Part shown: piece by piece, positions 55,165 to 64,000 of the stretch
How positions within the stretch are numbered: position 1 is the first letter of the stretch
Layout: each line of letters starts with the position of its first letter
Origin: JAGQOZ01 sp041399205
Lineage (GTDB): Bacteria; Planctomycetota; Planctomycetia; Pirellulales; Pirellulaceae
Length of the DNA: 64,000 nucleotides
Assembly (NCBI GenBank): GCA_041399205.1
Contig: JAWKTK010000025.1
Span: 70,163 to 134,162 of the forward strand
Direction of reading: 5' to 3'
Notes under the pieces: generated by a model
What the model was told of the DNA's origin: nothing
The model's database searches: none
The model's input: the letters and a program-made list of their open reading frames with translations, nothing else
Position numbers and translations under genes: made by a program

Positions 55165-58100
55165 CCAAGAACGCTGGCAATTACTGAAATCACTGCTGAA
55201 CGATTTTAATGCGTTTGCCGGCAGCTGATCGACACACGTTTGTTCTTGACCGTTGCTCGGGTGACGATTCACTACGTTCCGATCTCCAACAGCGTCGCGT
55301 ACGCCGAGTCAGCAGATGAGGATGGGTTCCCACAAGCGGCCGCTGAATCGCCGGTTTCGCTCGTCGGGAACCCCATGACGGTGAAATAGCACCTCGAATC
55401 GACCACTTTCGTTCACTGTCCCGTTTGTCGCGAACCAGTCTTGGTAATCGCGAATTCGGCAACAAGCATGACCAGCTGCGATTCATGTGCCAACAGGCTT
55501 CGTATCGCCACCGAATTACAGCCGCTCGGCGTCAAGCCCGGATCTAGTCGCAGCCAGTCTGATTGATCGCTTCAATTGAAATCGTGCATCGGCAGAGGAG
55601 GCTTCGGTACCGTTTGGCAAGCTTGGGATTCGCAGTTTGTCGATGTGGCGATTAAGATTCCTCGCGACTGCGCGATCACTCCCCATACCGGAAATGCGTT
55701 TCCTGAATGAAGCGGCGCGCACGGCACAACTGCGGCATCCCAATATCGTCTCCGTTCGCGACGTTGGATCTTTTGTGAAACGGTTTACGTCGTTAGTGAT
55801 CTGGTGAGGGCGTGCCGTTAGGCGATTGGATTTCTCGAAAACGATAACAACGTTTCCTCGCGAGATCGCAAAGCTGATGGAAACGATTCGCGAGCCATTC
55901 ACTATTCCCACGAATCAGGCATTATCCATCGCGACCTGAAGCCCGGTAATGTCATGATCGACGTATCTGGCGAACTGCATGTCATGGATTTCGGTTGACA
56001 ACGACGCCGGACGCCACTGTTTCCCTGACGGGCTGGATTTGGGGACTCCGGCGTACATGTCGCCAGAACATGGTTCAAGGCAAAACAACCGCAAACGGAT
56101 CGCCGGGCAGATGTTTATTCGATGGGCGTCATGCTTACGAATTGTCGACTAATGAACTTCCGTTTCGTGGCAACATTTCGACAATCGTACATCAAGCTGG
56201 CTCACGACCCTCCACCTTCGCCACGTGTTGAATCAAACCATTCCCGTGGACTTAGAAACGATTTGCTTGAAGTGCATGGAAAAGTCGCCAGCGCCGCTAC
56301 GACACTGCGTTGGAGTTGGCACATGAATTGGCTCGGTTCCAACGCAATGAACCGATTCACGCTAGGCCGATTTCGGCAGCTGCCCAGTTCTGGCTCGATG
56401 GTGCCAGCGGAACTTCGTGTGGTTGCGACCTTATCATGCCGGCGGGACTACTCGTCACCGGCACGATTGCGGGTTTTGTGTCGGCGGAAATGCAGGCAAA
56501 TCTTGTTGCCGAAACTTCCGCCGCAAACCAACGATTGACTGACGCGAATCAAGAACTTGCTCTGGCTACCGAACGTGCTCGCCAAAATCGGCGGATGCGA
56601 ACGCGGCAGTGAACGACTTTTTATCGAAGTATCTGAGAGCCAAGAGTTGCTGGCCGGTTCGGCTGAACACAAGCTCTTCGGCAACGGCTGTTGAAGCGAG
56701 CCGAAGAGTATTACCTCGGTTCGTCACGGAAGACGGTTCGCAGCAGAATGAAGCCTTGCTGGCAGACGTCACAGGCAAACTAGCTTCGATATTAGAGCTG
56801 TTGCGAAACTGAAAACGCCGAGAAACGCCATCTCGATTCTTTGTTGAGATATGAAAACCTGCTGCAAGTCATCCGACTAGCGCTGAACTTCAGCGGTCCG
56901 TCGGTGACCTTGTCGAATCGGCCAGAGTTCAAAATTCGCTGTCGAAATTCACCGAAGCGGAGAGCAATGATGGTTTATCGAAATGCTCACCAAGATTCGC
57001 CAAGCAACTGGAGAAGCTAGTGACATCGAGCTAGCATTGGTCTATCAGGTACTGACGAATACATTCCACGAGAAAGGTGCTACGGAACAGTCGTCGCTGG
57101 TCAGACCTTGCCTTCAAACTTTCGAGACGGTTGTCCAGTCCGACCCAAGGTCTCCTCACCGAGAAGACTGCTGTTACGATATTCACCAAGGCCAACGGGG
57201 CACCTTTCGTCGGGTGACCTTGTTAATGCAGCTGCATCAAGTAGCAACGCAATTAACTACTTCTAGCTGCTAACGGCCGAATCAAGCCGGATAATTTTCA
57301 ATTTCGAGAATCACTAGCTCGCTGTCATGCCAACATGGCAACGTCGAGTACTCCAATGGAAACTTGCCCGACGCGACAAAACGATTCGAAACAGCCGTGC
57401 TGATTTATGATGATCTGCAAAAAGACAATCCACGCGTCGCTGAATATCACCAGACGTTGGCAAAGACTCGACAAAACCTGGGAATGATGTATCAAGCTCA
57501 GGGAATGTTGGACGAAGCAATACAGCAACAGCGACTTTCGATCGAAGCAACGCAAGATCCTGAAATCGTCGCAATGTCGTTGAATAATTCCAGGAGCGAT
57601 TCACTATAACCGTGAACAGGTACGACGAAGCGGCCTCATATTTTCAACAAATGTCGGAGTCCTTGAAGATGGTTGCTGCCAATTCTCCTGAAGATATTGC
57701 CGCGATGAATAAATTGGCCGTGGCATACAACAACACAGCCTCGGCTCTGAAGGCGACCGAGGCACGGTTCGCGGAGGTCGAACATTCTATGGAAAAAGCA
57801 TTGCACTTCGTCGCGACATTACGAGTAAATCGCCGCCGCCTGAATACGCGAGGTCTGGCAGAAGCGATCAATTTCTGCTCAACTGCGAGTCAAATGGAAA
57901 TTCAACTGATCAAGCGGTGCCTGTTTTTAGAATCGATCGACATCTGCAACCGTTTGTGACGTTGTTGATACCGCTGAACACCATGCGTCCCTTGCTGAAA
58001 CCTACGTCAACCTAGTACGGTGCTACGACGCCAATGAAGATTTTGAATCCGCCTTGCACTGGTTCGTCGCGCCGACCAGAAGATCGATCGAGCTCTTGAG

Positions 58101-58330
58101 TTAGACTCGAAGCATGCCGGGCGCCTTAATGGTCCAGCATACCGTCGATGAAGCCATAGAAAGCATGCAGGCAAAAGCGCAGAACTCGATACTTCGCCCG
58201 CACCAGGGAATACTCGTTGATTCTCCGCGAGCGTTACACGAGACGTGCAACCGGTCCGTTGAGTGCCGATGAAGGCTGAATTGATTTTCGCGAACGCGAC
58301 GTAGTTGCAAATACAGCGTCCACAGCGGAG
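55151..58330 (+). pseudogene. Ser/Thr protein kinase with TPR tail, broken by many frameshifts
   Basis: Kinase pieces occur in the right order but in changing frames: DRHTFVLDRCSGDDSLRSDL (55225 on), LKSCIGRGGFGTVWQAWDSQ with VDVAIK (55580-55655), MRFLNEAARTAQLRHPNIVS (55694), HYSHESGIIHRDLKPGNVMI and HVMDFG (55905-55999), GTPAYMSPEH (56040), RADVYSMGVM (56108), STNELPFRGN (56148), LETICLKCMEKSP, and ELAHELARFQRNEPIHARPI. A TM/coiled-coil piece and TPR-like segments follow: LIYDDLQKDNPRVAEYHQTL (57398) and KIDRALELDSKHAGALN (58088). More than ten frame changes are needed. Lysine, HRD and DFG codons survive, so decay is recent or the sequence is poor. It is paired with the sigma gene just upstream. 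Confidence 0.8.
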
Positions 58331-58354
58331 GCGATCGGGGCTCGCAGACAGTAT

Positions 58355-61300
58355 AACCGCCATCTTGAAAGGCCCAAATCAGGTCGCTCGTGTGTCGAAT
58401 TCGCCATCACAATTCCAATCGCCTTCAGCCCATGTCAGATTCCCAGCGACATTATTCTAGCATTCGCCCGCCGGAAAATTTGATCATCGCTGAATCGAAC
58501 TTCCCATCCAAATTGGCGTCGCCAAAGTGCGTTCCTCAGCACCGTGTGAACTAGCGTCCAGGTCGCGACGGTCGGTATTGTTGTCATGGTTTATGTCACC
58601 CGCTCTGTAGGATCACTTGCAATCAACAAACACAGTCGTTGGATATCCGCTGCGTCAACTCGGTTGTCACCATTCAAATCGCCGGTTCTACCGACGTTAT
58701 TGCCAACTTGTATTGATTCCATGTTGCGATAACGCACAGGGTCGTAAGTCAGAACTTGAATTCCCGTGCCGGTGTCGGTAGCAAGACTTCCTAGCGAATC
58801 GACGGCAAAATGAATCCTGTCCCGACTCGCCGTCGACCGTGATAATGCCTCGGCGAGACGGCGAAACCTGAAAAAAGGTCGTCACCATCGCCATCAAAAC
58901 GGTCGTCTCAACTACCTGCTCGCCCAAAACAGTCACACTATCGACTCCGCCTGCCATATCGATTGATTGCTGTTCGACGTCAAGTACACGAATGTCGTGC
59001 AAGCTGAAGTTTGACGCTGCCGAGTGGACCACCACTTGGTCGTCATGATCACTAAGTAGCCACGAAACCTTGTCGCCGTTGAATCCGTGCCCATTGCCGA
59101 GAACTTGTTCGGCAATTGGTCCATCACCACCGACGTTCCCGCTTGCGAACCAAACGACAAATACTTCGGACCGTTTGGGCTGCTCAAATCAATTTCGATA
59201 GTATCGTCGTCCACGCTTCCGACGACGTCGATCTGCAATGTGTCGGTGACGAACGCCGTTTCAATGCCGGTGTAAGTGAGGACCTCATTTCTCGGACAAG
59301 AATTCTCTGGTGAAAGAGTCGTTGAATTGGCACCACTTACATATAAGCGATCGCCCGGAGTCGGGACATCAGGATCCAATCCTTCAATGTGGATGCTGGT
59401 ATTTGCGAATGTATCAACATCAAACGAATCATTAGACTGATCACCCCAAATCGATAACTCATCTAGACCATCACGAAATCGAACGGAAGCATCGGGTAAG
59501 GTTGCGGCATTAGTTACCCTTCCAATCGATTGACCGTCGGCTTGATTTCGTATGGAAAACGCGTTCTCCGACGCGACGCCTTGCACGCTCAGCGTAGAAG
59601 TAAGGACCGAGGTCGGGATAAACTGATATCACTTCGTAGTCCCGTCAGCGGCCACCGATAGATTCCGCGCGCTAACTTCGGTCGAAGCGCGAGAAAGAAG
59701 ATGGTATTCCTGATCGAACTGCTCGGTTCGATCACGATGCTCTCGCCGACATCGTCGCCGACTTTGCAGACTTCCCAAGAGTTGAGCTCTTCCTGAGCTT
59801 AAGGCGTTATCTGGAAGGTTGATTGAAAGATGTCCGCCGAATCTGCTCCGGCCGCTGTGATGTAAGAATCAGGTTTGCATCCAAATAGGCTTTTGATTCG
59901 AGATAGATTCCACCCCAATAGGAATAAAGGTCATTCCGAGGTCTGACAATAATCGAGGCAAGGTCGGCAGTCCTGGATCAGGGTCACCGGCCCATGCCTT
60001 AATGCGAATCGCTTCTCGTTCCATAGCATAGCTAGTGATACCTTCTTGGATGATAATTCCACCTAACCTAAGATCGTTGTCATAGTCGATGTCTACAACG
60101 CCTTGAGTCAATACCTGTCATTAATGATTCCACAAGCCGATGGTAATGGTGCTATCGGATTGGAGATAGACATTGCCGGCCGAAGATACTTAAGCATTCG
60201 ATACACCTAGTCGGACTGGGTCTGTTCTTCGTCCAACGTCGCCCATCTTTGTTTCAAAAGTTGCGTCCGTTGCAAAGATATTCGGCGACTGCTGAATCGG
60301 AGATTACGTCGATGTCGTGCATTGCAAAACGTCTACCGTTCCACCATGTGCAATCAGTTGACTGAGCTCAACGCTTCCGGTTGTCGAATAGAGACTGAGG
60401 TTGCGATTGGTTGATTCGATTTTGCGAATTCATCCTCGGACATCAGAATATCTCCCGGCGAGAACCGACGAGTCTTCTCGGCTTGTTACGATTGCACCCG
60501 GTTGGAACGACGCTGTTGATTCGACGACAACACTAAAGAAGGCATCGGTCGACACGCCTGGAAGTCAGCATCAACAGTCAGCACAGAGAACGCACTCACC
60601 AACATCGATCGGCAATACGTTGTTCTGCGAATCGAATGTTTTGATGACTTGAACAGAGTCATCCGCGTCACCGAAGACGACCAATTTCGACGAAATGCCG
60701 AATCGAGCGCGCTCACTTGAACCTTCGAGACTGCGACGTGACCTCGACTGGCGGTGTCAATTTCCAACAAAGTAGATGATTCGCGATAACCAACTGGAAT
60801 GAGGCATTGGACCTAATTCCATTCAAATTCGGTTGCATATGATCCGACACCGAATAGACCTGTCCATCGGGTTTGCGAATATGACGGTTCGGCTTTCGGT
60901 ATCCCCCGTTTCTGCAACTGATTGCAATTCGTCTAGCCGCAACGCTGGGTTACTCCACCGTAGTCGATAGTCCCTGAATTAGAGGAAGTCGGGATGTAAG
61001 CAACGTCAGACGCCTGTCCGTCCAGTATATTGAGTTTATTGGCCACCTGCACCGCCGTTAAATTCAACTCCGCCTGGCAACTGAAATAGCGATGACGTAG
61101 GATGATCGATCTGTAGCTGATCGTCTCCGCCATTGGCATCGAACGTCATGACGTGATCCCACTGAAGGGAACCAATGGCCCCGTTACGCCATTAGTATCG
61201 AGTCTATAGTTTCCAGAATCTCCGCACCATCTGCGAAGACAACACCGAATGTTGCCGTCCGAACTCACGATCACAAGGTCACTTGTCACTTGCCCAACGT

Positions 61301-62612
61301 TGAGTTCGGTGAATTGCTCGATGCTGGTGTAGTCAATCGAACCGAACGACTTACCCTGACTACCGCCTTGCGGTGCGGATGCGCCCATCTCCCGCGCGAA
61401 GGTACGGATGATTCCGTGGAACCAAGGTAGTCCACGATTAAATGGTCCGTCGTTGAGAACAGGAAGATGGCTACGAATGGTGCGATCGACGTTTTCTCGT
61501 GCCGACGCGATAAACGTATCTGGGTAGTCGGAGCCGATTGCTTCTTCAATCAAAGTCCCCGCATCAAGCTCCAGTGAAATTCCAGGCCTGACGATCTGAT
61601 TCGTTCGATGTAAGTCAAAAAGTTGAATGTTGCCGGTGCCATGACTCCGCTGAAGTCAACCGTGTCGTCACCGTTGGTATCAAGGATCTTCGAGTGGCCC
61701 TTTTTCGATCAAGTAGGTATCATTTCCGTCGCCACCCGCAAGAACATTTGTCCCTTCGCCACCCTCAAGATGATCGTTGTTCGAACTTCCAATCAGCGAA
61801 TCGTTGCCATCAAAACCGGTCAATGTTGATTGAACGCCGTCCGCCGCATAGAGCACATCATCACCAGGACTTCCGATAAGACGCTCCAGCGTTGTTCCGG
61901 TGCTCAGTGTCAACAGAGAGTTGGTCGCCACTTGCTGCGGACTGAAGTTTCCCGCGTCGAATGTTACTCCGTTGAACGCACTGAAGTTGATCGTGTCAAC
62001 ACCAGAGGAGTCTGCGACGATGTTAATGCCGGCGTCTGTCGCGCGAGCGAACCAATAGTGGTCGTTTCCATCGCCTCCATCGTAATTGTCTTCGCCATCT
62101 CGGATTACAAGCGTATCATCGCCGGGCCCACCGAAAACATTGTCGTCCGCGTCGTTTGATTCGATATGGTCATTGCCATGTTGACCATCCAAAGTGCTGT
62201 TTACTTCGGGCCCAAAGATCGTATCGTTCCCAGGACCACCGAAGATTTGAGCCACTTGCAACGTAGGCACGTTCGCCCGAGATATCGCATGAAGGTCAAT
62301 CAGGTTGTCGAATTCACCGACGGCGGTGACCGTAACGAATCGCACGTCGGATGCATCGAGTGATCCGAAGAAAAAAATATCGCTGCCGTTGATCTTGATG
62401 GCGCCTCCAACTTCCGTCATTTCAATGTCCTGCGGTCCTTCAACCGTAACAGTGAGATTGCCGGTCAAGTTATCCCACGAGCTGGTCCAGGCCAGCAAAC
62501 GCCTGCTTTCGAGTTGTTCGGACGAAAAAACGCGTCGTCGGCAATTTCGTTGCCGTGCAAACGTTCTTGATTCCAGGCGTTTTCTGAGTGACTTGCGAAG
62601 TTGGCGAAACAT
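58355..62612 (-). pseudogene. Large RTX-type secreted protein with LEPR-XLL-like start and dockerin-like end, broken by many frameshifts
   Basis: The N-terminal 310 codons (62612-61680) are intact: FSSEQLESRRLLAWTSSWDN (LEPR-XLL variant), then calcium-binding nonapeptides (FGGPGNDTIFGPE, DGQHGNDHIES, FGGPGDDTLVIRDGEDNYDG, GFDGNDSLIG, EGGEGTNVLAGGDGNDTYLI). From about 61680 downward, fragments in all three frames continue the same protein, for example MIEEAIGSDYPDTFIASARE (61553) and SVDDDTIEIDLSSPNGPKYL (about 59200). At the end, GDLNGDNRVDAADIQRLCLL (about 58640) and EGDWNCDGEFDT (about 58400) form a dockerin-like tail as in the intact paralogues. Its tail is convergent with the broken kinase gene. 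Confidence 0.78.
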
Positions 62613-62922
62613 AGCGTAGCTCCCGTATTTTCATGAATCTGTCGATCTGTGCGGAACGTGCTGTGTCGCCCGCCAAACGACATTGCGTAAGAATCACAGA
62701 AACGGACAATGAAATCTGAAAAATTCCAAGAATTTCAGCGAGGCCGAATCACCCGGGATGTGCAACGAGCATCCTACATGTGTCCGAGATTACTTCAACA
62801 CCGACTGAAGACGGGAGAGCCCTCTGAGATGCCTACCAGATTTATCGCAGTCCGAAGAGGGGTTACGGACAATTTCTGGGTATTGGATGTTTCGGGAAGC
62901 GTGCCGGACGAATTGCGTTCGA
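62613..62922. other. Intergenic stretch without supported features
   Basis: This 310-bp gap separates the start of the RTX gene from the end of the small membrane protein gene. A plus-strand frame (62709-63047) overlaps the neighbour and has no recognisable motif, so no gene is called. Confidence 0.5.
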
Positions 62923-63384
62923 TCAACCATGGAAGAGAAACGTCAGATCGTAGAACGCCAAGCCGAAATCGTGACCCACGTAGTTTGCCAGCATGTGGAT
63001 TACCGGAAAGTCTCTTGCATTATTGGCTTCGCCCATTCCACGGATGATGCTGTGCATATAGCGAAAGTTCCCGCGGTGGCGCGACAATAGTTTGGCTAGC
63101 ATTGGTCGCCACTGCTGCTGATATCGTTTTGCGTGCCGTCTTGTCATTATTTGGCGAACGGCGGCCTCGACTCGCTTGGAAACAAAAAGTTTATACAGCA
63201 CCAAAAGCAAAATACCGCCAAGGAAAACACTGATACCCAAATGCCGCTCAGGGTTAAAAGTCACGATCAAGACAATTGCGGCTATCGTTCCACAAAGAAA
63301 AAAGCTCAGAATGAACACTAGGTGAGCGATGGTGAATAGCATGCGGCTCGTTACCGACGGATGATCTTTTTCATGCGGAGCCAT
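62923..63384 (-). CDS. Two-helix membrane protein, unknown function
   Basis: The product is 153 aa from the ATG at 63384 (MAPHEKDHPS). The open frame starts at 63510, but the first 42 residues overlap repeat-containing DNA and lack features. Two hydrophobic segments (FTIAHLVFILSFFLCGTIAA and HLGISVFLGGILLLVLYKLF) are followed by a basic soluble tail (RRHAKRYQQQWRPMLAKLLS, RGNFRYMHSIIRGMGEANNA). No family is recognised. The frame is intact although the neighbouring RTX, kinase and sigma genes are broken. Confidence 0.6.
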   Translation of the reverse strand: MAPHEKDHPSVTSRMLFTIAHLVFILSFFLCGTIAAIVLIVTFNPERHLGISVFLGGILLLVLYKLFVSKRVEAAVRQIMTRRHAKRYQQQWRPMLAKLLSRHRGNFRYMHSIIRGMGEANNARDFPVIHMLANYVGHDFGLAFYDLTFLFHG

Positions 63385-63510
63385 ACAGGGACGCCGTACA
63401 TTAGTCAGAATGTTCTGGCTGAGCAAGAAGACAAACGCGGTTGCTTCGCCGGTGAGTTGATGATTGTGGCTGCCATTAACTCCTCTATTTGGGTATTTTC
63501 GGTAGTCCAC

Positions 63511-63600
63511 ATGTGTCGCCCGCTGGGCTGAACAGGCCGGAAGAGCAAAGCGACCGGTGGCTGACGCACACCGACAAAGATGTGTCGCCCGCTGGGCGGA
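63511..63600. repeat. Direct repeat ATGTGTCGCCCGCTGGGC, two copies
   Basis: The 18-bp word occurs at 63511-63528 and 63580-63597, followed by TGA or GGA. The 397-bp gap 63385-63781 holds only these repeats and short related words, and no gene is seen. Confidence 0.8.
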
Positions 63601-63781
63601 AAAGTGCGCTTAATAATGCTCCTAATGGATGGCACCAACGGATATCGCTAAAGTGCAGTGACTTCATCCAGACGGTGGCTTCGAATATACGCGTTGCCAC
63701 TGCGAATTGCATCGTAACCGTACTGGACCTTGGGTGACGTGCTGGTATTCACGGCACCACTTTGTGGTTCTGGTACGACCG

Positions 63782-64000
63782 TTACTCAATAAAAAGCCCC
63801 AACTCAGCCATAGAACGAACTGTTTGCCTTGAAAATAACTTGAAATCAAACTCCGCATCAGAAATATTCCGTCCCATTTCTAATGCGAGTTCAAAAAGTT
63901 CTCTAGCTCTTTCCAAGTCGCGTCGATCCCGCCCAACAAATACGGCCAGATTTACCAAACTGAATGGAAGTGGGTCGATTACTACTGCTCGATTCAATTC
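63782..64000 (-). CDS. C-terminus of a TPR-like protein, truncated by the window edge
   Basis: The frame is open to base 64000, so the start is outside the window. The visible 72 residues (VIDPLPFSLVNLAVFVGRDR, LERARELFELALEMGR) have the helix-turn-helix spacing of a TPR-like repeat, ending in SMAELGLFIE and a TAA. Identity beyond that cannot be judged. Confidence 0.6.
   Translation of the reverse strand, partial: ELNRAVVIDPLPFSLVNLAVFVGRDRRDLERARELFELALEMGRNISDAEFDFKLFSRQTVRSMAELGLFIE

Noticed and set aside
62709..63047. 112-aa plus-strand frame at the end of the window
   Set aside because: It overlaps the better supported membrane protein gene and shows no domain or signal.

Overview
The window comes from a planctomycete, most likely a Pirellulaceae-type member. 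Evidence for this is the DUF1559 prepilin-like protein, the sulfatase, PEP-CTERM tails joined to dockerin-like repeats, three proteins with an N-terminal LEPxxxRxLL (LEPR-XLL) motif, several ECF sigma factors next to membrane or kinase partners, a planctomycete-type Ser/Thr kinase, and PQQ-type beta-propellers. Almost everything here is chromosomal accessory content. The clear housekeeping genes are rpsT, a CobA-HemD fusion, pyrK and an RsuA/RluB-type pseudouridine synthase. No tRNA, rRNA, IS element or CRISPR array was recognised.

Layout. 0-4 kb: end of a membrane fusion protein gene, a MacB-like permease and an aminoglycoside-phosphotransferase-fold kinase. 4-10 kb: a TatD-type hydrolase, a UVR-motif protein, a sulfatase, a DUF1559 protein and a sigma/anti-sigma pair. 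10-13.5 kb: three consecutive PEP-CTERM proteins. 13.5-17 kb: small membrane proteins, a macro-domain protein and an M50-like protein. 17-25 kb: a secreted PQQ propeller, a glycoside-hydrolase-like protein, CobA-HemD, a TPR protein and S20. 25-37 kb: an ECF sigma factor, a large secreted metzincin, a kinase/STAND/FGE-like multidomain protein and a PEP-CTERM/dockerin protein. 37-48.4 kb: an epoxide-hydrolase-like protein, pyrK, a pseudouridine synthase, a lipoprotein, a sigma-factor operon, a second PQQ propeller, and a DUF3859/LarE/thioredoxin operon. 48.5-54 kb: a 1744-residue CotH-kinase/dockerin protein. 54.5-62.6 kb: an ECF sigma gene, a kinase gene and an RTX/dockerin gene, all broken by many frameshifts. 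The last kilobase holds a small membrane protein and the end of a TPR gene.

The most interesting single observation is at 47900-48412 on the minus strand. A TlpA-like lipoprotein thioredoxin has an in-frame TGA exactly at the first cysteine of its WCxxC motif. A perfect 7-bp hairpin with a GUU loop starts 23 nt after that TGA, putting the loop 30 nt downstream. This matches the general form of a bacterial SECIS element, so the gene is a candidate selenoprotein (WUxxC). It sits just upstream of larE, whose product is a sulfur-sacrificing enzyme.

The second is a 4.6-kb locus (30148-34757) that reads as one kinase-STAND NTPase-TM-FGE-like fusion once a single A is restored in an A-run. The FGE-like domain lacks the catalytic cysteines.

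Caution: at least six otherwise healthy genes carry one frameshift each, mostly single-base losses, and the 54.5-61.7 kb region carries many. Some or all may be sequence errors rather than true pseudogenes, and each is described individually. No homology search or folding program was available. Domain calls rest on motifs read by eye.
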